From Sphingobium sp. Z007 (lineage in GTDB: Bacteria; Pseudomonadota; Alphaproteobacteria; Sphingomonadales; Sphingomonadaceae), in NCBI RefSeq assembly GCF_900013425.1, contig NZ_FBXK01000005.1, positions 1,674,001 through 1,738,000 of the forward strand: a DNA stretch of 64,000 nt. Reading direction: 5' to 3'. Shown here in pieces: positions 1 to 9,370 of this stretch (within the stretch, counting starts at the first letter, position 1; each line of letters opens with the position of its first letter). The notes below the pieces were generated by a model. That model worked only from the letters and a program-made list of their open reading frames with translations. It did not search any database and had not been told where the DNA came from. Made by a program: the position numbers and the translations under genes.

Positions 1-723
1 GGGGCGTGGCTGCGCGCCGATTATGCCGATGCGCCGGGCCAGCGCGGCCTGCCGATGATCTCCGATACGCAGTTGCGCAACACGATGAGCCGCGCGGCGA
101 TGGATAATTTCCAGGTCGCCGTCCACGCCATTGGCGATGCGGCCAATCATGAAGTGCTCAACGCGATCGAGGAACTGAACGACACTTATAAGGGTGACCG
201 GCGCTGGCGCGTGGAACATGCACAGATCGTCACGCCGTCGGACCTGCCGCGTTTCGGGCCGCTGGGCGCGATCGCGTCGATGCAGCCGGTGCATGAAGCG
301 TCGGACTGGCGCATGGCGACGGCGCGGCTGGGCGAGGCCAGGCTGAACGGTGCCTATGCGTGGAAGGCGATGCTGGACAATAAGGTGCCGCTCGCCTTCG
401 GCTCCGACGTGCCGGTGGAAAGCCCCAACCCTTTCGCGGGCATTGCCGTCGCGATGAGTCGGGAAGACGCCAATGGCGAACCCGCAGGCGGCTGGATGCC
501 CGAACAGCGGGTCAGCTTCGACGCGGCGTTGGACGGCTTCACCCGCCAGGCTGCCTATGCCGGTTTCGCCGAGAAAAAGTTCGGCAGTCTGGTTCCCGGC
601 CAGCGCGCCGACTTCTTGCTGATCGACCGCGATATTTCGACGGCGCGTCCCGCGGACATACGCCAGACGCAGGTGCTGGAAACCTGGATCGGCGGCAAGC
701 GGGTTTATGTGAAGGGGCAGTGA
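1..723 (+). CDS. Amidohydrolase family 3 protein, C-terminal part (5' end outside window)
   Basis: The reading frame is open from the first base and ends at a TGA at 721-723, so this is the last ~240 residues of a longer metal-dependent hydrolase (full members are usually 530-600 residues). The stretch VHAIGDAANHEVLNAIEEL, the later AFGSDVPVESPNPF with its metal-binding-type Asp, and the closing GQRADFLLIDRD strand are typical of the YtcJ/COG1574 group, which hydrolyses amide or related bonds in unidentified substrates. The first internal ATG (55) lies inside the conserved domain and is not the true start. No signal peptide can be judged. Family call is firm; substrate unknown. Confidence 0.85.
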   Translation, partial: GAWLRADYADAPGQRGLPMISDTQLRNTMSRAAMDNFQVAVHAIGDAANHEVLNAIEELNDTYKGDRRWRVEHAQIVTPSDLPRFGPLGAIASMQPVHEASDWRMATARLGEARLNGAYAWKAMLDNKVPLAFGSDVPVESPNPFAGIAVAMSREDANGEPAGGWMPEQRVSFDAALDGFTRQAAYAGFAEKKFGSLVPGQRADFLLIDRDISTARPADIRQTQVLETWIGGKRVYVKGQ

Positions 724-785
724 AGGCCACGGCCCTGACAATCCTTCGCCGCTCGTATCGAAGGATGACTTTAACATAACCAGAT

Positions 786-904
786 CCGTTCGTGCTGAGT
801 AGGGTCTGAGAGAAGTCGAAGACCCGTATCAAAGCATCAGACGCTGAGCACGATCCTTCGATACGCCATTTCGACTTCGCTCAATGACTACTCAGGACGA
901 ACGG
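786..904. repeat. Imperfect long inverted repeat (dispersed-type palindrome)
   Basis: Arms at 786-801 and 889-904 match at 15 of 16 positions when one is reverse-complemented, and matching continues inward around GAAGTCGAA / TTCGACTTC. It lies in the 203-bp gap between two convergent genes. Similar palindromic units are scattered between genes in sphingomonad genomes; it could form a cruciform or act as a bidirectional terminator. No gene is seen in 724-926. Confidence 0.6.
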
Positions 905-926
905 AGTTGATCTAGGGTCCCGGCGC

Positions 927-2057
927 TTAACGAGACTGGGCAGGGTTCCACACCGTCACGGTCCGCCCCGTCATCGCCTTGGCCACACCCTGAAGTGTCG
1001 CGGCATAGGCGATCAGCACATCGACCAGCGCGGCAAAGGGGCCACTCTTCGCCCGAACGCCGATCCAGATGACCAGCGCCGCGCCCAACGCCCCTGCAAG
1101 ATAGAGCGCAGGCGACACCCGCATCGCCAGCGCGCCGGCCGCCGCCGCGCCGACCAGGATGAACAGCCCGCCGAACCAGCGAACGATCTTGCGCGACGCA
1201 TATTTGAACCGGTCGATCGCCCCCATCCGGCGCAATTGCGCGCGCAAATGGGCATGGGTGTGCCAAGCGCGCGCGGCGATCCGCACCTTGCGCCGATATT
1301 CGTCTTTGCGTGCGGTCACCAGGCGTTCGCGCGCGATCACATCCTTCGCCTTAATGAGGCGCTTGCCTGCGAACAGGACCGCCATCGACACGGTCAGGTC
1401 ATCCAGCACGCTGTCGGGGAAATCGGGATAGAGGCTGCGCCGGATCGAGAAGATCGAGCCATCCGCCCCCAGCACATTGCCGGTACGCGATTCCTCGTCC
1501 TTCAACCGCTCCTCGATCCGCCAGTAGAGCGAGCCCACCGCAGCGGTCGCGCTGTCTTCCGCGCCGATATAGTGGAGCGATCCCAGCACGCCGCCCACCT
1601 GGCTGTCGGCATAGCGCGCCAGCAGATTGTCGATCGCGTCGGCGTCCAGCAACACATTGGCGTCGGTGAAGATCAGCACCTCGCCCCGCGCGCGGGCCGC
1701 CAGTTGCTTCATGCCATGCGCCTTGCCGCTGCGCCCCGGCCCACGAATGAGCGTTACCAGATCACCTTGGGCCGCGATCAGGTCGCCGGTGCCGTCGGAC
1801 GACCCATCATCGAAGGCGAGGATTTCAAGGGTCGGATGACGCTGCTTGAGCATCGCCAGATTGGCGAGTTTCTCTGGCATCGCCCCCGCTTCGTTATAAG
1901 CGCAGAACAGCAGCGAGGCACTGGGCGGCGGACCGCCAACCGGCGCTTCCGGCACGGTCGGCAGTCCCCGCAGGATCAGCGGGTAGAACAGGAACGGCCA
2001 CGCTACAGCGATCAGGCAGAGCAGCAGGACAGCGCCCAGAAGCAGGTCGGTCGCCAT
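927..2057 (-). CDS. Family 2 glycosyltransferase of the XrtA exopolysaccharide locus
   Basis: 376 residues. An N-terminal membrane segment (about 5-30) is followed by a GT-A domain: ASLLFCAYNEAG opens it, LAFDDGSSDGTGDLIA is the nucleotide-sugar site, and LIFTDANVLLDADA carries the DxD-like position. LDDLTVSMAV and a basic RRKVRIAARAW stretch follow, as in processive membrane GT2 enzymes. Three hydrophobic segments close the protein (about 285-365). It probably adds a sugar to the lipid-linked repeat unit on the cytoplasmic side. Its start is 3 bp from the stop of the upstream sugar transferase, so the two are cotranscribed. Last gene of the minus-strand locus. Confidence 0.85.
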   Translation of the reverse strand: MATDLLLGAVLLLCLIAVAWPFLFYPLILRGLPTVPEAPVGGPPPSASLLFCAYNEAGAMPEKLANLAMLKQRHPTLEILAFDDGSSDGTGDLIAAQGDLVTLIRGPGRSGKAHGMKQLAARARGEVLIFTDANVLLDADAIDNLLARYADSQVGGVLGSLHYIGAEDSATAAVGSLYWRIEERLKDEESRTGNVLGADGSIFSIRRSLYPDFPDSVLDDLTVSMAVLFAGKRLIKAKDVIARERLVTARKDEYRRKVRIAARAWHTHAHLRAQLRRMGAIDRFKYASRKIVRWFGGLFILVGAAAAGALAMRVSPALYLAGALGAALVIWIGVRAKSGPFAALVDVLIAYAATLQGVAKAMTGRTVTVWNPAQSR

Positions 2058-2060
2058 CGC

Positions 2061-3467
2061 TCAATAGGCCTTGTGATGGACCAGCACGCCCAACGTCGCA
2101 AAGATGATCCGCAGGTCGCGCCACACCGACCAGTCGCTGACATATTCCAGGTCCGACTGGAGCCGGTCGATCAGATCCTGATGATGGTCGGTCGATCCAC
2201 GATGGCCGCGCACCTGCGCCAGGCCGGTCATGCCGGGCTTGATGCAATGCCGCGCCCAATATCGCGCATCGACTTCCCAGTAGAGGCTGTCCCCCGCCTT
2301 GGCCGCGGCGGCGTGCGGGCGCGGGCCGACGATGCTCATGTCGCCCTTCAACACGTTGAACAGTTGCGGCAATTCATCGATGCTGGTCTTGCGCAGGAAG
2401 GCGCCGACCTTCGTCACCCGATCATCGTCGCGCCGGGTCAGCGTGGCCGCCTTGTGATCGCTCGCCTCGCTGCGCATGGAGCGGAACTTATAGATGGAAA
2501 AGGAACGCGCGTCCTTGCCGATACGCGGCTGGCGGAACAGCGCCGGGCCGGGACTGGTCAGCCGCACCGCGATCGCCGCGCCGATCAAGATCGGCGACAA
2601 CAGGATGGTGGCGAGCGTCGCGACGATGAGGTCGAACAGCCGCTTGATGAGGCGATCGCGGAAATGCAGCGGGCCGCCCGCCACGATGATGGTAGGCTGG
2701 CCGTCAAATTCATCGATCCGCGCCGGGGCGAAGCGCAGCAATTCGGGCACGACGATCTCGCCCCGCGCCGACAGCGATTTCAGCGCCGCCGACCAGTCGG
2801 CCATGCGATCGAGCGGACAGGCGACGATCACCCGCTCCGCCATGCCCACGACAGAGGCGAGCCGCGCCGCCATATCGGCGTCATGCCGTTCGGGATGAAG
2901 GTTGGCGGCATCGGCGTCGATGACATGCATATGCGGGCCGACCGTGATCGATACGCCATCCAGGATAACGGCGGTCAGATGCGGCACATCGCCCAGCAGG
3001 GCAACTGCCAAGCGAGCTACCGCGACACGCACCAACGCGACAGCCACCGCGCTCAATCCCAGTCCGGTGATGAAGGTCAGGCGCGACAGTTGCTCGGCGA
3101 TCTTGCCCAGATAAACGATCAACAGCATCAGCAGCGCCGCCTGCGCCAGCGCCCAGAGCGCGCGAACGATGCCGCGCCGCACACGGTCCAGCGTATTGAT
3201 GCCGTAGGCACCGCCCTGCACCGCCAGCAGCGCATAAAGTGGCGCGACCATCGCGAACATCACGAGGCCATGCGGCTTGCCCGGCTCACCCCACAGCGCG
3301 CCCAGCACGAACCAGTTGGCGGCCAGGAAGGCGCAGAACAGCCCTGCCATGTCCCCCGCCAGGCACAGTGCATAGAGCCGTAATCGCACGACTTCCTTGG
3401 AGACTGTCACCGCTGCGCCCTGCTTATCGCCATGCGTCCCGTTGGCACCGGCAGGCGCGGGTTGCAA
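2061..3467 (-). CDS. Polyprenyl-phosphate sugar-phosphate transferase (EPS initiating transferase)
   Basis: 468 residues. Four hydrophobic segments lie in the first ~130 residues, then a central cytoplasmic region, then a bacterial sugar transferase domain from about 265: [18 protein letters not shown] (membrane hairpin), YKFRSMR, the catalytic-type [19 protein letters not shown] and VGPRPHA. This matches WcaJ/WbaP-type enzymes that move a sugar phosphate onto undecaprenyl phosphate and so start each repeat unit. Downstream GT2 is 3 bp away. The annotated ATG gives a ~20-residue leader before [13 protein letters not shown]; a GTG start near residue 21 is possible. Confidence 0.88.
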   Translation of the reverse strand: MQPAPAGANGTHGDKQGAAVTVSKEVVRLRLYALCLAGDMAGLFCAFLAANWFVLGALWGEPGKPHGLVMFAMVAPLYALLAVQGGAYGINTLDRVRRGIVRALWALAQAALLMLLIVYLGKIAEQLSRLTFITGLGLSAVAVALVRVAVARLAVALLGDVPHLTAVILDGVSITVGPHMHVIDADAANLHPERHDADMAARLASVVGMAERVIVACPLDRMADWSAALKSLSARGEIVVPELLRFAPARIDEFDGQPTIIVAGGPLHFRDRLIKRLFDLIVATLATILLSPILIGAAIAVRLTSPGPALFRQPRIGKDARSFSIYKFRSMRSEASDHKAATLTRRDDDRVTKVGAFLRKTSIDELPQLFNVLKGDMSIVGPRPHAAAAKAGDSLYWEVDARYWARHCIKPGMTGLAQVRGHRGSTDHHQDLIDRLQSDLEYVSDWSVWRDLRIIFATLGVLVHHKAY

Positions 3468-3485
3468 GGGGTTCGAGACCCACGT

Positions 3486-3558
3486 CCGTTCGCTTCGAGC
3501 GCAGTCGAGAAGCGGTCAGCCTTGTGCCCGCGTTTCTCGACACGCTCGAAACGAACGG
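3486..3558. repeat. Palindromic dispersed repeat
   Basis: Arms 3486-3514 and 3530-3558 are near reverse complements (CCGTTCGCTTCGAGCGCAGT... against its complement ending ...GAAACGAACGG). It fills the gap between the sugar transferase start and the amidotransferase stop. A single arm of the same family recurs at 62906-62934 with about 3 differences in 29, so it is a dispersed element, not a local hairpin. Confidence 0.7.
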
Positions 3559-3568
3559 AACTGGGTTC

Positions 3569-5464
3569 CTAGACCCCAAACAACCGCGTCAGCGATTTGT
3601 CCAGCATCAGCAACTGCCACAGCAACCGGCCATGGTCCGACACGCCCGACCGATGGTCGGCTGCCACCTTCGCCAGCATTCCGGTGTCGAACCAACCCGT
3701 TTTCGCCAGCGCCGATCCGCCCGCAATGGCCGTCGCCTCGCCTGCCAACGCGCCCCGGAACCAGGTGCTGATGGGCGTAACGAAGCCCATTTTCTGGCGA
3801 TAGAGAATGTCCTGCGGCAGGAACGGCTCCATTGCCTTTTTCATGATGTATTTGCCGCTATTGCCGCGAATGCGCTGCGCCACTGGCAGGCGCGCGGCGA
3901 ACTCCACCAGGCGGTGGTCAAGCAGCGGCTCGCGCGCTTCTAAACTGACGGCCATGCTCATCCGGTCGGTCTTGGTGAGGATGTCACCGGGTAGCCAGAT
4001 GCGGATATCGGCATATTGCGCGCGGTCCAGCGCGTCGCGCGCGGGCGCATCCGCCATCGCCTTGATATAACGATCCTCGGCCCGATAGGTGCCCAGCCGG
4101 CTTTTCATCTCCTGGCTGAACAAGCGCTGGCGCAAAGCGCGCGGCGTGACGCCGACCGACGCGGCATAGGCTTCGCCGCCCTCCCCCGCTAGTTCGAGGA
4201 AGGTCGATTTGGCCCGCAGCGCGCGGGGCGCCCAGTCGGCCTTGGGATAATATTTGCCAAGCGTCCCGAACAATGGCTGGCGCACGGACGCGGGAATCAG
4301 GCCGCGAATGCGTTCACCCTGCATCTGGAAGCGATGGCGGCGATAGCCCGCGAACGCCTCGTCCGCGCCGTCGCCCGACAGCGCCACCGTCACCTGCTCG
4401 CGCGCCAGTTCGCACACCCGATAGGTCGGCAGCGCGGACGCATCGGCGAAGGGTTCGTCGAAATGGAAAGCCAGCCGGTCGATCAGCCCATAATCGTCGG
4501 GCGATACGATCCGGGTGCGATGGTCGGTTGCGAAACGGCGGGCGATGCGATCGGCAAAAGCGGTTTCATCCAGCGCGGCGACATCGAAGCCGATGGTGCA
4601 GGTCTTCACCGCTTGGCTGGAGGCTTCGGCCATCAGCGCGACGACACTGCTGCTGTCCACACCGCCCGACAGGAACGCGCCCAGCGGCACATCGGCGACC
4701 ATGCGCGATCGCACCGCCTGCCGCATCAGCGCCACCAGTTCTTCTTCCAATTCCTGCGGCTTCGCTTTGCTCCGGTCGGCGAAGCTGACATCCCAATAGC
4801 GCTGCGGCTGCGGCAGGGGCCGCCCGCGCACCAGCCGCAGCGTCTCCCCCGCGCCCAGCTTGCGCACGCCTGCCACCAGACAGGCGTCGTCGGGGACATA
4901 GCCATAGGCCATATAATCCTCGACGGCGCTCAGGTCTGGCGCGCGCCGCAGCAGGGGATGCGCGAGAAGGCTCTTCAATTCCGACCCGAAGATCAGGCTG
5001 CCGTCCGACAATAGCGCATAGTGAAGCGGCTTGACCCCCAGCCGGTCGCGCACCAGCCACAGCGATTGCGCCCGCGCATCGAACAGCGCGAACGCGAACA
5101 TGCCGTTAAAGCGCTGCACGCAATCCTCACCCCATTGGCGATAGCCATGCAGGATGACTTCGGTGTCGCTATGGGTGCGAAAGACGTGGCCCTTCGCCTC
5201 CAGTTCCGCGCGCACTTCCGCGAAATTGTAGATTTCGCCGTTGAAGACGACGGCCAGGCTTTCGTCATCGGTCAACATCGGCTGCGCGCCGGATTCCAGA
5301 TCGATGATCGACAGGCGCAGATGGCCCAGGCCCACGCCCGGCGCGGTCCAGATGCCGCTGCCGTCCGGCCCGCGATGCGGCATGGCGTCCAACATCGCGC
5401 GCACCCGCAAAGGGTCCACGGGCTTGGCCGTTTCGAGATGGAAGATGCCCGCTATGCCGCACAT
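3569..5464 (-). CDS. XrtA/PEP-CTERM system amidotransferase (asparagine synthase type)
   Basis: 631 residues. The Met is followed directly by the catalytic Cys (MCGIAGIFHLE), as needed for the class II glutamine amidotransferase; HRGPDGSG and FNGEIYNFAEVR are its substrate loops. The second half is an ATP-PPase synthetase domain with LSGGVDSSSVVALMAE and SGDGADEAFAGYRRHRF. Paralogs of AsnB in exosortase A loci form a distinct group thought to amidate a sugar or an unknown EPS component, not free aspartate. Start is fixed by the Cys2 requirement. Upstream gene is xrtA, 11 bp away. Confidence 0.88.
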   Translation of the reverse strand: MCGIAGIFHLETAKPVDPLRVRAMLDAMPHRGPDGSGIWTAPGVGLGHLRLSIIDLESGAQPMLTDDESLAVVFNGEIYNFAEVRAELEAKGHVFRTHSDTEVILHGYRQWGEDCVQRFNGMFAFALFDARAQSLWLVRDRLGVKPLHYALLSDGSLIFGSELKSLLAHPLLRRAPDLSAVEDYMAYGYVPDDACLVAGVRKLGAGETLRLVRGRPLPQPQRYWDVSFADRSKAKPQELEEELVALMRQAVRSRMVADVPLGAFLSGGVDSSSVVALMAEASSQAVKTCTIGFDVAALDETAFADRIARRFATDHRTRIVSPDDYGLIDRLAFHFDEPFADASALPTYRVCELAREQVTVALSGDGADEAFAGYRRHRFQMQGERIRGLIPASVRQPLFGTLGKYYPKADWAPRALRAKSTFLELAGEGGEAYAASVGVTPRALRQRLFSQEMKSRLGTYRAEDRYIKAMADAPARDALDRAQYADIRIWLPGDILTKTDRMSMAVSLEAREPLLDHRLVEFAARLPVAQRIRGNSGKYIMKKAMEPFLPQDILYRQKMGFVTPISTWFRGALAGEATAIAGGSALAKTGWFDTGMLAKVAADHRSGVSDHGRLLWQLLMLDKSLTRLFGV

Positions 5465-5475
5465 GCGAATAAGCC

Positions 5476-7020
5476 CTAGCGGATACCGACGCTGCGGTCA
5501 GCCAAAACCCGCACATCGCCCAGATCGGTCAGAAAAGTAGCGATGGCGGCGTCGGATTGATGTCCTTCGCTGTCTTCCGCCGACACCAATAGGGCGACGG
5601 CGCGCTGGTCCTGCCCCAAGAGCCGCGCCTTCATCGTCGCGAGCTTGACCGTAGGCCTGCTGCCCGACAAGGCGCCGCCGCCTACCTGATAGAAGCTCAC
5701 GACGTGCCTCACGACGGGGCCGGGGGCGGTGATCTGTTCGCCATGGCCGTAAGCGGGCGCGGGGGCCGGGGACGACCAGACCCATTCGCCGTCGGGATCG
5801 GCCGCCCCCTGGCCGAAGCCCACCAGTTCGCGACCTTCGTCCTGATGGGCATAGGCGGCAATAGCCAAATCCACGACCTGACCCGCTCCGTTGCGATAGC
5901 GCCCGATGACGAAATGGTCAGCGCCGTCGAAGCGCGGCTTCCACGGATAGGCTTGCCGTGCGTCGGTCCTGCTCCAGCCCTGCACAGTCGGCAGGGTCAG
6001 CACCGGGGGCAGCGGCTCAGCGGTTGCGGCGGTCGCGGCGAGCCAGAGTGGCGCCGCGACGATCATCGCCAAGGCCCCGCCCGCGATTGCGCCGGTGCGC
6101 GACGTCACTGGCACTGCACCTTGCAGGGCGCGCGGATCGAACCAGGGATCGCCGGGCTTGCGATCGAAAAAGGGCCAGGCGGTGGCCATGACGATCGCCA
6201 TGACGATCGCAAAGAAGACCCAGCCATAGACGACATGGTCGAACCCGACGGCGGCATCGACGGTGGTGAGATGCGCGACCAATATGGTGGCGAAGGCGCG
6301 CACGCCATTGGCCAGCACCGACAGGGTGAGCGCGCCGACGATGAACACCGCGCGGCGCGACCAGCTCTTGAAACAGACATTGCAGACCAGCGCGCCATAG
6401 GCGGTCATGGCGATCAGGAATTTCGCGCCGGAACAGGCCTCCGCCACTTCGAAATAGCCGGTCGGCGTAGTGATGAAGATGCCCTCCATATGCGCGGGCA
6501 CGCTCGACAGGTCGAGCAGCAGCATTGCCAGCCGCGCCGTCACCAATTGCAGGGGCGGCACGATCTCCTCACCGAAGGGCACCATGAAGAAGGCATAGAA
6601 AAGCGGGAAGAGAAGCGCCCGCGCCACCGCTGGGCCGAGCAGGGCGATGGTCGCGCCCTGAAGCATCACGATCAGTGCGCCGTGACGCACCATCGCCACG
6701 CCCGCAGCCGCGCCCAGCAGCCAGGCCAGTGCGCCTGCCCCCAGCCAGAGCAGCCCCGGCGTCCAGGCGACCGGCTCCAACTGCCGCAAGCCGGGCAGGC
6801 GCTGCTGCACCAGCCAGGCGATGAGGAAAGGGATGAAGAGGCAGTGGCCAAAGGTCGAGGCGTTCCACCATATCGATACCATGGTGCGAACATCGGCGAA
6901 GAACAGCGCGATGATCGCAAAAGCGACCACGCCCAGCGCGATCAGATGACCGCGCCAGCCGGTCAGGTCCGTGAGCGGCAGCCGGTCCATGGAGATCGCC
7001 CGCTCGTTCACGCTGCGCAC
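5476..7020 (-). CDS. xrtA: Exosortase A fused to an EpsI domain
   Basis: 514 residues. The first ~300 are a multi-pass membrane protein with the exosortase catalytic triad in order: Cys in EVAEACSGAKFLIAMTAYG, Arg in VLANGVRAFATI, His in FDHVVYGWVFFAIVM. The remainder (about 305-514) is an EpsI-like periplasmic domain (VQGWSRTDARQAYPWKPRF, HVVSFYQVGGG). Exosortase A recognises C-terminal PEP-CTERM sorting signals and processes the exported proteins. The ATG used here overlaps the upstream glycosyltransferase by 13 bp; an ATG at 6990 giving MDRLPLTDL is an equally possible start. No PEP-CTERM substrate gene is in this window. Confidence 0.9.
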   Translation of the reverse strand: MRSVNERAISMDRLPLTDLTGWRGHLIALGVVAFAIIALFFADVRTMVSIWWNASTFGHCLFIPFLIAWLVQQRLPGLRQLEPVAWTPGLLWLGAGALAWLLGAAAGVAMVRHGALIVMLQGATIALLGPAVARALLFPLFYAFFMVPFGEEIVPPLQLVTARLAMLLLDLSSVPAHMEGIFITTPTGYFEVAEACSGAKFLIAMTAYGALVCNVCFKSWSRRAVFIVGALTLSVLANGVRAFATILVAHLTTVDAAVGFDHVVYGWVFFAIVMAIVMATAWPFFDRKPGDPWFDPRALQGAVPVTSRTGAIAGGALAMIVAAPLWLAATAATAEPLPPVLTLPTVQGWSRTDARQAYPWKPRFDGADHFVIGRYRNGAGQVVDLAIAAYAHQDEGRELVGFGQGAADPDGEWVWSSPAPAPAYGHGEQITAPGPVVRHVVSFYQVGGGALSGSRPTVKLATMKARLLGQDQRAVALLVSAEDSEGHQSDAAIATFLTDLGDVRVLADRSVGIR

Positions 7021-8234
7021 GCGCTATTGGCGGGCGATCCGAACAGCAGGTCGGGCAACGCCGCCAAGGTTGCGGACCAGCGATAGCGGTCCTCCGTCCG
7101 CGCCCGCGCGGCAAGCCCCAGTCGTTGCGCGCGCGCGGGGTCGGCCAGCAGCGCGACGATCTTGGCCGCTTCCTCCGCCGGATTGGCGGCGACCAGGAAA
7201 TGGACCTCGTCGCGGGCGTCGATGCCTTCGGCCGCTTGGGGCGAAGCGACGACCGGCCGCGCCATCGCCATCGCCTCCAGCACCTTGTTCTGGATGCCGC
7301 GCGCAATCCGCAGCGGCGCGACGACGACATCCGCCGCCGCCAGCCACCCGCGCACATCGGGCACGCCGCCAGTCACGATCACGCCAGGCAGTTGCGCCAG
7401 CGTCTCTACCGCCTTGGCCGGATTGCGCCCCACAATGGCGAAGCGCGCATCGGGATGGACCGTGCGGATCGCGGGCAGGCTCTGGCGGGCGAAGCTCTCG
7501 ACCGCTTCGACATTGGGGCGATAATCCATTTGGCCCGTAAAGACGAGCAGCGGCCCCTCCCCTCGATCGACCGTAGGGAATTCCGCCGCCGGATCGAAAT
7601 AGTCGAGCGCCACGCCATTTTCGATTGCGACCACGCGGTCCGCGCCGAGGCCGCAGGCGTCGCGGAAAAGGGCCGCTTCCGCCTCGCTGACGAAACTGCT
7701 GACGTCCGCCCGCACCGCTGTCCGCCGCTCGAATTCGAGCAGCACCCGCCCCTCGCGCCGGTTGACCCAGCCCATCGGCCCCGCTCCCTGTGCGCCATAG
7801 GTCGCATATTTGGCGGAATCGAAATCGACGAAATCCATCAGGAAACGCACGTCCGCAGGAAGGACTGGCACGAAATGCGCCATCTGCGCCGAATAGGCGA
7901 CGACAGCGCGGATCGGCCGTTCCGCCAGCGTCTGCGCGACCCAGCGATGCAGGCCGGGATGGTCGAACAGCGAGACCAGCAGCGACCGGCGTTTGGTAAG
8001 GCCGATCAGCCCGGCTACCAGTTTGGACCGGTCGCGCATCAGCACGCACTGGCTGGCGGTCACCTGCGCCATCTCGTCTGCGAAGCCCATGTCGCGATCA
8101 TCGTCGGCGAAGCAACCGACATGGACGGGCGCGACCTGCGCCAACCGCTGGAGCAGGTGATAGGACCGTATTTTGTCGCCCCGATCCGGCGGGAAGGGGA
8201 TACGGTGGCACAGGAACAGGATTTCGCCGGTCAT
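7008..8234 (-). CDS. XrtA-system glycosyltransferase, TIGR03087/Stp1 type
   Basis: 408 residues, GT4-like fold. EILFLCHRIPFPPDRGDK at the N-terminus and the C-terminal donor site (VVAPLRIARGIQNKVLEAMAM followed by PVVAS) are characteristic of the PEP-CTERM/XrtA sugar transferase family named Stp1. It should act on the cytoplasmic face during repeat-unit assembly. Its start overlaps the stop of the FemAB-like gene by 4 bp (ATGA), and its end overlaps xrtA, indicating translational coupling through this stretch. Confidence 0.87.
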   Translation of the reverse strand: MTGEILFLCHRIPFPPDRGDKIRSYHLLQRLAQVAPVHVGCFADDDRDMGFADEMAQVTASQCVLMRDRSKLVAGLIGLTKRRSLLVSLFDHPGLHRWVAQTLAERPIRAVVAYSAQMAHFVPVLPADVRFLMDFVDFDSAKYATYGAQGAGPMGWVNRREGRVLLEFERRTAVRADVSSFVSEAEAALFRDACGLGADRVVAIENGVALDYFDPAAEFPTVDRGEGPLLVFTGQMDYRPNVEAVESFARQSLPAIRTVHPDARFAIVGRNPAKAVETLAQLPGVIVTGGVPDVRGWLAAADVVVAPLRIARGIQNKVLEAMAMARPVVASPQAAEGIDARDEVHFLVAANPAEEAAKIVALLADPARAQRLGLAARARTEDRYRWSATLAALPDLLFGSPANSACAA

Positions 8235-9304
8235 CCCAGCCCTCGCGCGATATGCGGCCCGATCAAATTAGCGATCGATTCGGGCAGCTTCTTCCAATAT
8301 TCCACCTTTCGGCGATATTGCGGGGAAAGCGGATTGACGTCGCGCGTGTCCTTGCCCGGCGCGGTGCGCAGATGATAGCCGAGCGGTTCGCCCTCAAACC
8401 CCCATGTCTTCTTCCAAGCGGCAGGGCCGGTGCCGACCTTCGACCGACCGAAATCGAAGACGGCGCAGCCCCGCTCGCGCGCGGCGCGCATCAGGCTGAA
8501 ATAGAGAAATTCGTTCGATCGCATCGCCCGCGCGCCCTCACCCGCGCCATGCCAATAGGGCATGCAGGCGCCGCGATGATAGAAGCTGATGACGGCCGAC
8601 AGCGGCACGCCATCCTTCGACACCAGGGCGATGTCGACGTTGTCGCCGAACCGAGCCATGATCTGATCGAATAAGGCGCGCGGAAACACCGGCGTTCCCA
8701 GATTATGCACGCTATGGGCGTAGAGCCGATAATGGATGTCGCGCAGCCGCTTGCCGCGTCCCACCTCGAAATGCAGGCCGTTCGCCATACCTTTGCGAAT
8801 CTCCGCGCGGTGGCGCTTGGGCACGGCCTTCAGCTCCGCCTCGTCATCGGCGGCCAGCGTCCGCGCGAAGCCCAGATAGGCGTCCGTCTTCTCCTGCCAC
8901 ATCGGACCGCCGGGCGCTTCCCCGCCACGCAATTCCAGCGTGTCGCAACCCAGCCGTTCCGCCAGCGTCCAGGCGGCGTCGGCCAGCGCCGGTCCCGCCT
9001 TGCGATGGCTAGTCAATATGCCGCCATCGACGGCAAAGCCGCTGCCCACCAAGGCGCGTCCGAACAGCGCCGATTTTATATAGGTCAGCGGCAACAGGCC
9101 GACGATCGCCCCATCAATCTGGCGCGCCACCAGCATCTTCGCCTTCTGCCTGGTCCCTGCTTCGACCCCCATGATCCAGCCGGGCCGATGAAAGGGCGTC
9201 GAATCCGGCTGGGCGCAGACCCAGGCGTCGATCTCGGCGACCGTCACTGCGTCAAAGAGACGCGCTTCATCGACAATGACCCCCAGACCGGTGATTGCAT
9301 TCAT
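8231..9304 (-). CDS. FemAB-family XrtA/PEP-CTERM-associated protein (copy 1)
   Basis: About 357 residues, GNAT-fold FemAB type. TPFHRPGWIMGVE, KRHRAEIRKGM, NLGTPVFPRALFDQI and CAVFDFGRSKVGTGPAAWKK are the family landmarks; the last is the conserved C-terminal acceptor-side motif. FemAB proteins transfer amino acids from aminoacyl-tRNA to cell-wall precursors; the XrtA-linked branch has no proven substrate and may aminoacylate the polysaccharide or a lipid intermediate. Three close starts exist (GTG 9325, ATG 9313, ATG 9304); the last puts a normal N-terminus on the protein. A paralog follows directly upstream. Confidence 0.85.
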   Translation of the reverse strand: MNAITGLGVIVDEARLFDAVTVAEIDAWVCAQPDSTPFHRPGWIMGVEAGTRQKAKMLVARQIDGAIVGLLPLTYIKSALFGRALVGSGFAVDGGILTSHRKAGPALADAAWTLAERLGCDTLELRGGEAPGGPMWQEKTDAYLGFARTLAADDEAELKAVPKRHRAEIRKGMANGLHFEVGRGKRLRDIHYRLYAHSVHNLGTPVFPRALFDQIMARFGDNVDIALVSKDGVPLSAVISFYHRGACMPYWHGAGEGARAMRSNEFLYFSLMRAARERGCAVFDFGRSKVGTGPAAWKKTWGFEGEPLGYHLRTAPGKDTRDVNPLSPQYRRKVEYWKKLPESIANLIGPHIARGLG

Positions 9305-9370
9305 GGACGTCATTTCCCTCGTCACCCCCGCCCGAACCTAATGGTCAGGGTTGAATATTTCGTATGCGTA

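Noticed and set aside
1236..3383. 715-residue plus-strand open frame
   Set aside because: Runs antisense to the GT2 and sugar transferase genes in a high-GC region; His/Arg/Gln-rich translation without domains. Similar antisense shadows at 5704-7086, 7125-8375, 13497-14753, 14675-16102, 16081-17298, 19214-20731 and 27461-28774 were dropped for the same reason.
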